Assembly (NCBI GenBank): GCA_963995505.1
Contig: OZ023186.1
Location: 16,747,570 to 16,811,569 of the forward strand
Direction: 5' to 3'
DNA: 64,000 bases
Source of the DNA: Hypericum androsaemum
Taxonomy: Eukaryota > Streptophyta > Magnoliopsida > Malpighiales > Hypericaceae
A program made the translations under genes and the position numbers. Under the pieces are notes generated by a model, which ran no database searches, had not been told where the DNA came from, and saw only the letters and a list, made by a program, of their open reading frames with translations. Below are positions 1-11,511 of the stretch, piece by piece (the first letter of the stretch is position 1; each line of letters begins with the position of its first letter).

Positions 1-3000
1 AAAATTATTTCGGATTCGGATAGGAAAAAGATAAATTAATATCTCAAACGATTCGTGCCACTCCAACAATTCATAGAAAGCAATTAATATCTCAAACACG
101 TCCGATGTTTCCTCTTTCCGAAAAGCAATAAATTTTCCAACAAAATTCTCACCCTCCATGTTTATTAGGCTCACCAAATCACCATCAAACGAGAAAGATT
201 TTTGAAAAGAGGATTCCACCTAGCATTCCAGAAGATTCACATTTACCAGCTGTGACCTTGAATAAACTTTCCATAGAACATGCTAGTTGTTTTGGTAAGC
301 GACAGCGAATAAATTACAATAATTATAATCTATATAAATTCCAATTGAAAAAATATCTAAAGTTTTCAAACCAGAAGAGAATTTAACGAGATTGATGGAG
401 GATCTTAATGTTGGAGTTGAAGGGAAATATTACGAAGGTCATGCATGCACTTGATTGAATTTGTGATATTATCGAACTGGATAATAAGGGTTTTGGCTTA
501 CGTGAGCTCAAAGAGATTACCTGTGATATTGCACTTGTGTGGGCTTCGAATTTGTTTTCTCACTCAAAAAGGAGATATATATTAAGTTTTTTAAGGTTAA
601 CGACACGCATTGAAAATATATTCAGGGTTCTAAGTTATTAAAATACTAACAAAAGTTTCAAATTATTCCAATTAAATTATCAATGAAAGGTTCATTATAC
701 CCTCCTAAAAACAAAAATCATAAAATTAATTTAAAAAACTTACCATATGATCTTACCTAATTAATCATCGTTGGGACCATCCGGTCAAAAGTTCTTTTAT
801 TACCATATTGGTGTTACTTAACTAATCCTTGTTGGCAAATCGCCCATATTATTAACTTATTTTGATTTATGGTATCCGAAAATCCACTTAATCAATTAAT
901 TCTTGTTCGAGCTGGATAGAATCTTTAAAAAATGACAAAGCTCTTTAAACAAGTATTCCACGCTGCTACGTTTCCAAGACTTGAGCTCGAAACATCTTAA
1001 ATTAAATTATAACGATTCTGTTACTTGTTGATCTAAAGTGGAGTGCTATTTTTTGGTGAAAATGGTGGGGTCAAGCTTCTATATAAATACAAAAAATAAA
1101 TACAAGTACGTCATACATAACATTCTACCCGTAACCGAGCCTCTTAGCTATGGGTCCATGTAAAACATCATCGTGGCGGTTGCTACTACCTCGCTCGGAA
1201 TTCCCTCTTTCAAGGTTGCGACCACCCGCAAGAGGGAAAGAGCACCTCGGCCAGGTCATAGTAACCCGCCTTAATGTTAATACCACTAAATATGATCTCC
1301 CACCAACTACAACTACAACACTAGTCCCACGAGTGCATCGAGGGAGGCTAACTTCTCGCAAGTCGTCTAAGTACATCTCAATACAAAAATCTAAGGGTAC
1401 ATCAAAAACAATATGATCAAGTTAAATCTCCAATGCGTGCTTGGATGGTGTGACTGCCACCTGGTTGCACTTGCGCCAGATGTGCTGGATGTCGATCTCC
1501 CATCCTCTCGCTAGAAGTTCATGTGCCCTCAAGATCAATGTTGTCAAAGAGTGAGCTCGGTCAGCATCGCGTCCTATAAACTTCTCTTCGCTCTCCTTAA
1601 ACTTGGAAAACCAACTATATTATGACAATATGTTGTCTTTTGAATAATAATAATAAATTATGGTCCACCACGTGGTGGAACATTTTAATTATATTATAAG
1701 TTCAATCTTTTATTCTTTTTTATTAGTTGCATTACTAAGATTTTTTAGATAAAATTTATAATATTTAGAATCCACGGGATTCCTGAACCCTAAACTAAAC
1801 ACCTATAAATTAAATTAGCGGATTATGTTTCAATATCATAGCCACTTGGCATTAAGCATTTTCCTTCATTCAAATTTTATTTTCAATACAACATGTTCTA
1901 TTTATTCTATTATAAATATGAAAATTACCCTGCTAAATTTGTTGCTCACAATTATTTCTTATAATTGAAGAATAGTATCTATAATTTTTGCCATTGACCA
2001 ACAATCATAGTTACGCCACTAATACTTTTCGTTATAGTACAATTAGCGGCCTACTCACTTATGCTTTTCATCATGGTGAGTAATAAATAGTTTCTGCTCC
2101 ACCACTTGTTTAATTAACAGAATTGTTAACACCTAATAGCAGTTCGACTCTAATAAGAGAAAAAATCAATCAACAATCACTTAAATCAACTGATAAAGAC
2201 ATTGTTATAACTTAAGCATGTCTCGAACTCGAGTCTTGGGAAACGTAGTAGGGTTAAGTACTTGTTGAAAGAGCTTTGTCACCTTTCAAATATCACACAC
2301 GGCTCGAATCTAGATTAGTTAGTCTAGTAGACCGGATACTAAATAATTTAAACAAAAATAAGAGAAAAGATTATAGAACAAAATCGAGGCTAACACGTTT
2401 ACAACCATATATAGCTCATGGACGATGCTAATACCTCCGCCTTTTATAGCATATATCAAAAGTCACCAGACTCATAATTGTATTTTCCTATGTATAGGAG
2501 ATACACTACAGATAGATAGACAATAGAAATATATATTAGAAACTAACTAGTTAAAGTTTTTATAAGTTTTAATTGTATGTATGCTCTTCTTATTGTTGGC
2601 ATCCGTATCATCGTTCACATGCGTACATCGTTATTCAATGGTGGGGCATCTCTATATGTGGTGGTGCATTTTGATCGAACGATGAGACGGCTATTTTAGC
2701 TCAATAAATTTTGAGTTCGAGTTCGAGTCCTAAAGAATACAAGAGTATTTTTTTTGAAAAGTTGCAAGAGTATTTGTTGAAGGTCAAATATTTCACGATC
2801 ATGGGAGTGAGGCTTAGCACGAGGTCCACGTCTGTGGAGGTGAGGATTAATTCGGTCTACGTTCACGGAGACGGTACCTAGTCTGAAGTCAAGGAAAAGG
2901 GCTTTGGCATTTCCACAAGCACATAAAGAATACCTAGGCAGCCACGCCCATTCTAGGTAAATTGATCGTAGCTTTGGCTGTAGACCTTGGAAGAAAGTGA

Positions 3001-3240
3001 GTTTTATGGCTATGGATAGCTGAGACAGATATCTCAGATTTATTTTTCTAAGACATGGCATAATTCTGCTTGGAAGATGGTCAAAACAAGGCTTCAATTA
3101 TTGGTGTTGGTTGCCTCGTCGAGGATTGTTGTATTTGGGTAGATCAACCACATCTCTTGCCTCAGACCTCTAATTAAGATGATTCAAGTTACTATGGAAA
3201 TCTAAGACAAAAAGCTACAACTTTGTAGTTTATGATTTCT
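1..3240. other. AT-rich intergenic DNA, no gene seen
   Basis: No coding region, RNA gene or clearly bounded mobile element could be supported here. The open frames present are short, lack recognisable motifs and sit in AT-rich sequence. Fragments such as the repeated 'gagttcgagtc' stretch near 2710-2730 look like decayed repeat debris but cannot be assigned. Confidence 0.5.
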
Positions 3241-3625
3241 TCATATTCAAGGCAAAAGAAGGTTAACAATCTGTGTCAATGCAGGCCCGCTTCATGGCCT
3301 TACTCATTGGTCGCATTTGTATGCCCGCTTCATGGTTGCTCGCGTTTGTTCGCCTGCTTCATGGTTGGTCACATTTGTCCATCTGTTTCATGACTAGTCA
3401 CATTTGGCAGCCCATTTTGCCCGTCTGTCGACCTATTTGTTTGCTTGCCTTATGGCTTGGCTCGTCCACCCACCTTACTTGTCTGCTCGGTCGTCTGATG
3501 GTCGATGCATCAGTCCCAAGCCATTCAATTTGTATGATACCCCAAAAATGATATGTTCTGTCTGAAAATCTTAAGTGATTTGATTGGTACTATCCATATC
3601 AACAAGGTGCACATTCTTTTCTGGC

Positions 3626-3716
3626 GCACATCTTGAGAGAACGCCAAAGTTAAATGCATTTGGCCGGGAGTAGGATCATGATGGGTAACCTACTGAGAAT
3701 TTTTCAGGATGCGTGC
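3626..3716 (+). repeat. 5S-rRNA-like domain of Cassandra LTR 1
   Basis: This stretch resembles the internal-promoter half of plant 5S rRNA, more diverged than the LTR 2 copy (for example GGGTAACC where 5S has GGGTGACC). In Cassandra this segment is thought to supply a Pol III type promoter. The changed base in the conserved block suggests weakened function; that is inference. Confidence 0.75.
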
Positions 3717-3968
3717 GAGTGAGGACAAAGTACGCTGGAAAAGACATGTGTTGGTCTGTGGAGCTAGTCGGTCAGATCACGAGACATTACAAATGGTATC
3801 AGAGCAAAAATAGTTCTGAGACTATTTTGTGTTCTATCTGGCGCGATGAGGACGTCGCGTATTTAAGGAGGGGTGAATGTGATATTCCGAAAATGATATA
3901 TTCTGTCTAAAAGCCTAAAGCGATTTGATTGGTACTATTCATATCAACAAGGTGCACCTTCTTTTTGG

Positions 3969-4060
3969 CACACATCTTGAGAGAACTCCAAGGTTAAACG
4001 CGTTTAGCCGAGAGTAGGATCAGAATGGGTGACCTTCTGGGAATTTTCTAGGATGCGTGC
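3969..4060 (+). repeat. 5S-rRNA-like domain of Cassandra LTR 2
   Basis: This copy keeps AGAACTCC, GTTAA, CGAGAGTAG, ATGGGTGACC and CTGGGAA in the order and approximate spacing of plant 5S rRNA. It is too diverged and incomplete to be a 5S rRNA gene itself. Confidence 0.8.
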
Positions 4061-4924
4061 GAGTGAGGATAAAGCACGCTAGAAAAAATATGTATTAGTC
4101 TGTGGATCCAGTCGGTCAGATCACGAGGCGTTACAATTTGACTTGTCCACCGTCGTCATTTGTTGTCGGCCTCATTCGTCTGCGTGAACCAATCTGCCCA
4201 ATTTTTTGCTTGTATGCATCAATTCATTTCTTGCTTGGTTGTACGCTTGGCTTCACCAATCCGTTCGCCTCTTGGTCATCAGATTGACCGCTCATTCGGT
4301 CATCCACTTGTACTCACTCAACCGCCTGGCCCATTTATTTATTGATTTGCTTTGGGTGTTCTCGGCCCGGTAATTTGGTTGTGTTCGGCCCATTGGAGTT
4401 TATTTGGGACAAGTACTCGGGCCGATACACGGAATTGGCTTGGAGCATCACAGAATTTTCTTATTTTGAGCCGAATTCTTTAATGTTCAGTCACAACTTG
4501 GAAATTTTTTTGTTTGAGTCAGATCCTCAAATATTTGGCCAAGACTTGGAGTGTTCCCAGGGTTGTTTGGTCGTCACAACCTGATCATTCCTATTCAAGA
4601 CCGGATCTCTTTGTTTTGGGAAGTTGGTCTAGATTTTCCTATTATAGGTCGGGCTGAGTTGGAAACGGCCTATAGTGAGTTTTCCTATTTTGAAGGCCGG
4701 GGCTAGGTCAAGGCGTCCTATATAAAGAGGGCCTAGGCGAAGGAAAAGATCACCACAAATCAACACAATAACAACTTTTACTCTTTATCGCTTTTCCCTT
4801 AGCTTAGCCCTAGCATTTTTTTTCTCCTCTCTGTTAGGCCGACCCTAGGGCGACACTCCGGATCTGTCTTGGGTTCTCTTAGCGTTCTTGCTACCCTTTT
4901 CCCGCAACAGTGTCAAATACTTTT

Positions 4925-5410
4925 TAGTATAAGTTTGTCACCTGCCGGATAGCATGTGGTATAAAAAAATAAAATTGATTTATATGGCCTAATAGTCAAG
5001 ATGTACTATGAACTAATAAAAATCAAGATGTAACTAAATTATAAAAAATTACCTTTTGCAAAAAAATTGGAAAGTAGTAATGCATATTTATTAACATTTA
5101 TGTAATATACAATATGACGACTTTTCAAAAAATATATATATACAATATGATGACATGTGTGAACCCTTGGAATGAATTTTCGTTACGAAGATTAAATTAG
5201 TGTATTTTACTAGGATTCTTCAAAGCTGCCATAGAAAATCAAAGACTAATAACGGAGCCCACTAATAGAAACTATGAATTGGCGTAGAAAGTTTAAAACT
5301 CGCTTAGCGGAAATTAAAATTTAACTCATTTTGGTTCATAACAAGTACATGGTTGGTCAAAATCTCGATGATACACAATAATTTATTAAATGAAATCCAA
5401 TCAACAACAA
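4925..5410. other. AT-rich spacer, nothing recognised
   Basis: AT-rich sequence between the LTR fragment and the tRNA gene. No ORF with recognisable content was seen. The last bases before the tRNA contain CAACAACAA, matching the CAA motifs common just upstream of plant tRNA genes. Confidence 0.4.
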
Positions 5411-5411
5411 G

Positions 5412-5484
5412 GCCCGTCTAGCTCAGTTGGTAGAGCGCAAGGCTCTTAACCTTGTGGTCGTGGGTTCGAGCCCCACGGTGGGCG
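5412..5484 (+). tRNA. tRNA-Lys (anticodon CTT)
   Basis: A complete 73-nt nuclear tRNA gene without an intron. The acceptor stem pairs GCCCGTC with GGTGGGC and G is the discriminator base. The D arm reads GCTCAGTTGGTAGAGC (A box), the anticodon loop is CTCTTAA with anticodon CTT, and the T arm is GTGGGTTCGAGCCCCAC (B box). The CCA end is not encoded, as expected in eukaryotes. CAA repeats lie just upstream and a six-T terminator follows within 5 bp. Nothing suggests decay. Confidence 0.97.
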
Positions 5485-5488
5485 AATA

Positions 5489-5494
5489 TTTTTT
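5489..5494 (+). terminator. Pol III terminator of tRNA-Lys
   Basis: A run of six T residues begins 5 bp after the tRNA discriminator base, the usual RNA polymerase III stop. Confidence 0.8.
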
Positions 5495-5497
5495 CAA

Positions 5498-5606
5498 TCC
5501 CCCTATTTGTAAAATACACGTCGACGTCTCTCTAATTTGTTTTTATTATAATTTCGGGTCCTTCAATAAGTTTTTTTTCATTTTTTTATCATTGAAATGG
5601 CGAATA
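5498..5606 (+). repeat. Orphan MULE TIR fragment beside the tRNA
   Basis: This stretch is a third copy of the inner two-thirds of the left TIR of the neighbouring MULE (compare about 5701-5810). Both share AAAATACAC, CGACGTCTCTCTA, TTTTATTATA and the 'tcattgaaatg.cga' end. The outer 50 bp or so are missing, so it is a truncated relic, 13 bp past the tRNA gene. Confidence 0.7.
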
Positions 5607-5652
5607 ATATTTCAATCTGTGGATTGTGTGGACTTTTGATGGTAGTTTTAAT

Positions 5653-6659
5653 GGAAAATTTATTCTCTAGCCCATCGAGTTTGCTTAAATATACTCAAAA
5701 GTTCTCTTGTTTGCAAAATACACCCCGACGTCTCTCTAGTTTATTTTTATTATACTTTCGAGACCCTCAATGAGTTTTTTATTTTTTTGTCATTGAAATG
5801 ACGAAAATACCCTTAAAATATAAAAAATGATGACATCATCGCTCCTTCTACCTCGTAGCTTCCCCGCCACTCAGGCCATCTTCATCGCCTTACCTTCATT
5901 GCCGTTCACCCAATCGTCATTTTCAATTTCGAGAAACCAAAAACGATGTCGCACGGCGACACGATCCTACTCCACCAGTCGTCCCAATCGGGCATCGACG
6001 AGATCGAGAACCTGATCCTCCTGGCCGAGCCCCCCTCAGATCCCTGTCTCCTCCTTTTCTGGGTACTCTGGGTTTTGACCTTCGTAAACCTTAACCCAAC
6101 CCAAACTCAACAAAGGCGAAGAAGAGAAGCCGAACCCAGAATTAACACCCACCCCATCGACGTCATTGTTCTGCCCTATCGACGTCCCCACTCTCCTATC
6201 TAATATGTCCAACATAGCAAACCCAGAAAATGAAGCTGCCGTGGAGAGGCGGGAGGAAGACGAAGCTGTGAGTTCTGGGCGCCTCCGTGGAGAGGCGGGA
6301 GGAGGAGGGAGCGGGCGGTGCTCAATGTCGACGATTCCCTCTAGCCAGAGCATCGCGGGGGCGACGGCGGCGTTGGAGAGCGGGACGGTGCTCTTTGATT
6401 CCTTCTGGAATCCTTCTCTCTGTGAGTTCTTAGCATATGCGGGAGGAAGACGAAGCTATGACATCACTTTTTTATTTTTTTTCTAAAAGGGTATTTTGGT
6501 CATTTTATTAACAAAAATGAAAAAAAAAGCTGCTAACGTGCGTCAGGGACTCAAAAGTATAATAAAAGTAAACTAGAGGAATGTCGGCATGTATTTTGCA
6601 AACAGGAGAACTTTTGAGTATATTTAAGCAAACCCAAAGAGCTATAGAATAATTTCCCC
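5653..6659. mobile_element. Long-TIR MULE family member A
   Basis: Inverted repeats of roughly 165 bp face each other: about 5653-5820 and about 6487-6659. The outer end reads GGAAAATTTATTCT on the left and, reverse-complemented, GGGGAAATTATTCT on the right. They continue with matching blocks (TTTGCTTAAATATACTCAAA, TTTGCAAAATACA). The flanks agree only partly (agttttaat and taatttaat), so the target duplication is decayed or the ends are off by a base or two. The interior (about 5825-6480) is GC-rich, coding-like DNA containing repeated GGGAGGAAGACGAAGCT units. No transposase was seen. I did not recognise the cargo. Confidence 0.75.
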
Positions 6660-6699
6660 TAATTTAATTTATCAATTTTGCATTTTGCAATTTTTAATT

Positions 6700-7688
6700 G
6701 GGTAAATTATTTTCTGAGTCCTCGTTTTTGACTAAATGAGCAATAAAGTTCCTCATGTTTAAAAAATGAGTCTGTCGTCCCATGTTTGATTTTATTCTCT
6801 CAAATTTTTGACCGATGTCATCTCTTCCTTTTTTTATTTTTGTGATTAAAATGATCAAAATACTATTATAAAATAATAAATCATTCTCTTCCTCTCGATA
6901 GGCCCTGGTTCCGTCCCCGACGAGTCCTCCTCCAGCTTCACCCCCAATCTGAGATAACTGGTGCATCGTCCTCGTGGCCAGGAGCAGCCAACACGACTGT
7001 AGGGAAGGCGACAAACTATGTGATCTTTACTAGTACGATTGGGTTTTACTAGTTCGAAGCAGATCTGCAGGCTTCTAAGTTGCTGGTGGAGTCGATTATT
7101 GGGGTTCGGAGTGCCATGTTATTATTTTTAGTTTTGGGTTTTTTGTTTAATTTGGTGTCGAGAGTTCATATGTTCATAGATTGAAGATGATGATCTTTTG
7201 GTGTCGGGAGTTCATATGTTCATATGTTTGAAGATGATGATGTTTCGATGTCGGGAGTTCATAAGTTAATTTGGGGCAGCACCATTTGTTTCCTTTTTTA
7301 CCGTCTGTCGATTCTTGAGGTTTGGGTTTTGTTTTTCAAGTGGTGGCAACATGGAAGAGGAGGGGGAAAGACGACATCTTCGACGAGGACGGTGAGGTTG
7401 TTGGGGGAGAGGAAGAGGAGTCGATCGTCCCTTTCATCTGCTTCCGAATTGTTATTTTTTCGTCGGAATCGGTGTGATGTTTGCTGGCGGCGACAAGGGC
7501 TAGAGGAAGAAGATCAACATGTTTTTGTTTTCTAACGATATTTTTGTCATTTTAGTGAGGAAAAAACGGTCGAATGATGTGAACGAAGAACTCGAAAGTA
7601 TAATAAAATTAAATATGAGGAATAAAAAAATTATTTTTCAAATACGGAAACTTTATCGTTGTCATACAGACCTGAAAGTAATTTACAC
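6700..7688. mobile_element. Long-TIR MULE family member B
   Basis: The ends are GGGTAAATTATTTTCTGAG and, reverse-complemented, GTGTAAATTACTTTCAGG, with TIR similarity running inward about 150-180 bp. A near-perfect 9-bp target duplication flanks it: tttttaatt (6691-6699) and tttttattt (7689-7697). The interior is GC-rich around 6900-7020 and 7350-7510, with no transposase. Its right TIR carries the same 'aagtataataaaattaaa' block seen in members A and E, tying it to the family. Confidence 0.8.
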
Positions 7689-7697
7689 TTTTTATTT

Positions 7698-8409
7698 TGA
7701 TTATTTCATACTCATTTTTGGTAAATTTATAACGATTTATTTTTTTTTCCGGTTGGAATATCTTAACTTTCCTTAAAAGTGATTTGGAACCATTCTCAAA
7801 ATTGCGAATTAAATTGCACGTTGTTTCTCGTAAATCAACAAAAGTCTAGCGTTAAGCAGTCAGCTCAACCACCCGGTGTCGTCTAAGCCTCGTCGCCAAC
7901 CGCCGGGACCTGGCTCCAACTCTGGTCTCTCAGAAGCGGCCCCACGAATGTGACCGACCCCTCCGGTCTCTTACTGTTTTAATTCTTGTTTTAAATTTTA
8001 GTGTACGAAACTATTTCCCTTGTCTTTGTCATGTTTTACTTAGCTCCTTGTTAGACTTTCATGCTGTTTGTCTGATCCTAGATCAGCTTTGGTGTGTTCT
8101 ATCTGAGCTTTCCTTTATGTTTAGTCTTCTGCCACTTTTGCTTTGGTCTATCGTTTGTGCATTATGCTTAGTGTGCATTTGTTTAGACTATGCTTTGTTT
8201 GGCTTGTTTAGTCTAGATGATCTACTTGATGTTTTGGCTATTTTTTGGTTTCATGCTGCTAACTCTGTCTGGGAAGGAGTCGTCCGACTATGGTTGACTC
8301 TATTAAAGAAGTTCTTATTGATATGCGCCTCATGTGTAGTTCAATATATTTTAGCTGACATCTTTGTTAGTAGTTTGTCGGTCCGGTCTTTCACTTCCTT
8401 TAGGAAGAT
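7698..8409. other. Spacer left of the nested LTR elements
   Basis: No gene is supported. A 124-codon open frame at 8048-8422 is Leu/Phe/Val-rich and T-rich and shows no domain. The sequence resumes after the nested insertion at 13271 and ends near 13456 in a short A-run, so a broken LINE tail is possible but unproven. Confidence 0.35.
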
Positions 8410-8414
8410 GCCCT

Positions 8415-8689
8415 TGTTATGAACTTGGATAGTTGGTAGAAGTTGAGAAGAGAAAGAGATGGGAAGTTGAGAAGACAAAGAGAGGGAAGGAAGATTTCTT
8501 GTTATATTTCTTGATAATTAAAACCCTAGGGTGCGTGGACATTATATAGCCAAACGCCTAAAAGCTGAATAAGAAAACAAAATAAACCCTAACCTATTAA
8601 AGATAAAGTTCTAATTGAAGGAAACAATTGAATAAAAATTATTGAATAGGAAATAACGACTAAAGTCTCTAGGATTCTAATGCCTAACA
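8415..8689 (-). repeat. 3' LTR of the outer element
   Basis: Starts TG and ends CA on +, flanked outside by gccct. It is a near match to 13015-13265 apart from a 24-bp internal tandem duplication and scattered substitutions. Confidence 0.9.
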
Positions 8690-9242
8690 TTACTCCCGCC
8701 CTCACGAGACAGCTCGTCCTCGAGCTGGCAATCCGGTTGTGTGCGCTAACCCTCATCCAGCTTGGCGGTGTCATCGATTTTCGTCTGGCAGCTGTTGGAA
8801 ATGCATCAAATGAACCCGCAAGGATCTTCAAAGAGAGTTGATGTAGGCATGCCAGCATCACATAGCAACTAACATGGAGTTCTTGGTGTTCTTGGACTGT
8901 CAGCTGCATATTATGTGGCTCATCTTTCCAATTCAGCAGGTTGAACTTCCTCCAGTAATCACTTGCAACAAATATTAGCATTGCACAGATGAAAAATAGC
9001 AGCTGCTCTGCTGCCAAATCAATTACATCACCAAATGCCAACAAGAATTGAGATGTGGCTTTCAACTTTTCTTCGGTATACTTTGCACTCTTCAACTTGT
9101 CAAAAACTTCTTGCAAATTTACCATTCCTTTGATATCAGATTTATCTCTAAACGGCAAAAGGCGAAGAGCTTGAACCATTATCTGAAATGAATTGAACAA
9201 CACCTGCTTTATGAACTGGGAGAAACGTTTCTTGTTCTCCAA
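8690..9242 (-). pseudogene. ORF in the 3' part of the outer LTR element, unrecognised
   Basis: An open frame of 217 codons starts at 9242 and runs into the 3' LTR, stopping at 8589. It does not resemble pol domains. The middle ('LQEVFDKLKSAKYTEEKL', 'LLAFGDVIDLAAEQLL') has the composition of an ordinary helical cytosolic protein followed by hydrophobic segments. It may be a host-gene fragment carried by the element or simply non-coding internal DNA; I cannot choose. Confidence 0.35.
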
Positions 9243-10157
9243 GATGTCCCAAGCCCCTAATTGAAACTAAATTTGAACCTTCCTTGCAAGAATCTTAAAG
9301 AAATGAGACCTTATGGTCTGTTTTTTTTTTGTTGAACAACTTCATCTTCATCTTCATCATGACTATCACACAGCAAACTAACGTAGCAGCAGTAGCATAA
9401 ATCTTGACATATCTATCAGAATCCAACTCAAGTAAAGTGGGTAAATGGACAGTTGCTGACATCAACTCCTTGTGTGAGTCATTAAAGGAACCACATGTTA
9501 GGAATTCAGCAACTAGAGAACAAACGAGCAAAGAACACGGACGCAAGAGATAACGTGGTTCGGCTTAATGCCTACATCCACGGAGAGAAAGGAGAACTTT
9601 TATTGATGAGTTTCTGAGCCACAAAGCCATACAAAAAACCTATGGTAACATGTCTTTATATAGATACAAACTCTTGGTGTACAAGTAATCTATCTAGGTT
9701 AGATTAGGAGTCCAAAACTTAGTCAGAATAGGAATAGGAAATAAATTTTTTATATTTCTCGCCATCCCAACAATCTCCACCTTAGCAAGAAATCATCTCG
9801 TGGAAGAACCATGAAGCTCCACCCGAATTTCAACAAACTCCACCTTGACAAAACACCGCCCCATGAAGAACCATGAGATCTTGCAAAACCAATCCGACTC
9901 TACCGACTCTATCTCGGACCATAGATAACTGCATCAATAAGACCATCTCAACTTTCTCTTCACCTTTTGTTCAATCACTTGGAGCCAGCCCCCAAACTCG
10001 AGCTTCTGAGCTTGCTTGGCCTATTTTTTCCAATCTCCATTGAACCCCAACTAGCAAGTCCACCTGCTGAAGCAACCTTGCGACCAACAGACACGCCCTC
10101 TATTTTTCGGTCAGCCCCATGCTCCGCAACCTCGAACTGCTTTTCTGCTGGACTTTT

Positions 10158-10856
10158 TTACCTCAAACCAATGCTACATGTCATAGCATACAAAGGGCAA
10201 CCTTTTGTTCTACTAAGTAGAACCCTCGACATGCCTCGAACTCTACTGTTCGGCCTTGAGTGAGATACCCGATTCGCCCGTGGTGTCACCAATGGCTTCG
10301 CATGCCCAATACAAAACCTATCCAACACCTTTGACGTGCACGTCCCTTTAGACAACCATAGCAGGGCCCAGCTAACAATACTTCTCCGAGACAACCATGA
10401 CTCCTTGCCAATCATGCCTCTACGAAATAACCATAGCTTGCTATCCATGTCTCCGCGAATCTCAACTACACTCAAACCATCTATGCCAAGCCTTTGCTCC
10501 CTCATACAAACCAACCTCATATGACCTGAGCTTTTGCCAACTCCTTCAGACCCATTGATGTGACTCCACCTACAATAATGTGTCTCACTAACATGTAGGT
10601 ATTTTCTTTCACCATTCATCCCTACTATCGTATCCTTCTCTACCTTCATTAGCATACCTTTATAACTATCACTGTTATAATCCAAAGTCCCTAATAAAAA
10701 GAGATTACCAAGATGCATTAGACTTGATAAGATAGAAAGCCAGTCACCATCCGACCCCTCTGAACATGTGGCCATGGTTGTGGATGCAGATCCCTCCTCG
10801 TTATCTTGATCCCCAGTTCGTCCTGGATGGTCCCCTTCATGCGCCCTTCTCAGCAC
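10158..10856 (-). pseudogene. Copia gag-pre-integrase-like remnant
   Basis: A 232-codon minus-strand frame. Its middle (roughly residues 45-130) has NLFLLGTLDYN, SYKGMLMKVEKDTIVGMNGE and a later HMRL, resembling the pre-integrase region of Ty1/copia polyproteins (NL..LG.LD..G..., then ...LWH.RLGH). The key His and Cys pattern is broken and no integrase core follows. This supports copia ancestry for the nested element; the remnant is not a functional gene. Confidence 0.5.
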
Positions 10857-10929
10857 TTAAAGCCACTTTCATTGAACTTCTTTGACTTCGACCTGGATCC
10901 TCTTCCACAACCCAGCTGGTAGCTCCTCA

Positions 10930-11136
10930 TCATCCGCCAAGCACAAGCGAATCTTTGCTACTGCCTTGGCCTCCAACTCTTCCCACTCTTGCTCCTCCAT
11001 CTTCTCGGACTTCTTCTCCGAGAGCGCGATAACCATCCCTTGCTGCACGATGACATGCCTTTACCATAACCTGAAATTCAATGAACCATCGAACTTCACA
11101 AGAGCAAACTTCGCACCGTGATTCGACATCCTCCAA
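10930..11136 (-). pseudogene. Copia gag N-terminal-like remnant
   Basis: A 68-codon frame starting 21 bp inside the 5' LTR of the nested element. The 'CEVRWFIEFQVMVKACHRAA' stretch is reminiscent of the copia gag start (KFEV.KFDG...W...VK.LL), but frameshifted and short. Position and strand fit a decayed gag. Confidence 0.35.
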
Positions 11137-11511
11137 CTTTAGCTCTTGATACCACTTGTTATGAATTCAGCAACCAGGTAACAAAATGCGCAAAGAATAT
11201 GAACACAAGAGTTTACGTGATTCGGCCTAATGCCTACATCCACGAAGAGAAAGGAGAACTTTTGTTAATGACTTTTCGAGCCACAAAGCCATACAAAAAA
11301 CCTAGGGTAACATGTCTTTATATAGATACAAATCCTTGGTGTACAAGTAACCTATCTAGGTCAGATTAGGAGTCCAAAACTTAGTCAGAATAGGAATAGG
11401 AATAGGAATAGAAAATAAATCTTTCATATTTCTTGCCATCCCAACACCACATAACTTGGTGCAAAGTTTCAGCTTGATACCAAGCCAAAACTCAGTTTGA
11501 TGAGCAAAATA

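Larger units (their letters stand above)
3533..4135 (+). mobile_element. Cassandra-type TRIM retrotransposon with 5S-rRNA-like LTRs
   Basis: Two direct repeats of 259 bp (3533-3791) and 258 bp (3878-4135) flank only 86 bp of internal DNA. The element is bounded by a perfect 5-bp target duplication, atttg (3528-3532 and 4136-4140). LTR 2 starts TG and ends CA; LTR 1 starts TA, a one-base decay. A primer-binding site matching initiator tRNA-Met, TGGTATCAGAGC (3794-3805), lies 2 bp inside LTR 1. A polypurine tract (3865-3877) abuts LTR 2. Each LTR carries a stretch resembling plant 5S rRNA, about 3626-3716 and 3969-4060, with the GTTAA...CGAGAGTAG...ATGGGTGACC...CTGGGAA pattern better kept in LTR 2. 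This is the diagnostic layout of Cassandra, a non-coding TRIM known from many land plants. No ORF is expected or seen. Confidence 0.92.
3241..4919 (+). mobile_element. Old LTR fragment (+ orientation), split by the Cassandra insertion
   Basis: The 3' part (about 4640-4919) has LTR features: a TATA box (ctatataaag, about 4720-4730), a transcribed leader-like stretch and a terminal CCGCAACA. It aligns by eye with the reverse complement of about 42418-42700, the end of a solo LTR elsewhere in the window, so both belong to one family or share the R-U5 part. The sequence left and right of the Cassandra element (3241-3532 and 4136-4640) has the same periodic style (repeated 'cgcttcatgg' units on the left), which suggests one interrupted element. 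I could not find its 5' end or a target duplication, so the left boundary is approximate. Confidence 0.5.
9496..11446 (-). mobile_element. Nested copia-like LTR retrotransposon, internally deleted
   Basis: LTRs at 9496-9772 and 11157-11446 run TGTTA..GAATTC to ATCCCAACA and are flanked by a perfect 5-bp target duplication, ccaca (9491-9495 and 11447-11451). On the minus strand a primer-binding site close to the initiator tRNA-Met type (TGGTATCAAGAGC, 11142-11154) adjoins the 5' LTR. A purine tract (complement of 9773-9785) adjoins the 3' LTR. The 1.4-kb interior keeps only broken remnants with copia-type gag and gag-pre-integrase flavour. Because it splits the outer element, it inserted later. 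Confidence 0.9.

Noticed and set aside
3969..4060. A genuine 5S rRNA gene
   Set aside because: Incomplete and diverged, present in both LTRs of a TRIM, so it is the Cassandra 5S-like domain.
6166..6486. 106-codon ORF in MULE A as a gene
   Set aside because: It is in GC-rich cargo between TIRs, ends in TIR sequence and has no recognisable domain.
8048..8422. 124-codon hydrophobic ORF as a membrane protein gene
   Set aside because: T-rich DNA gives Leu/Phe/Val codons by composition; the frame runs into an LTR and has no motif.
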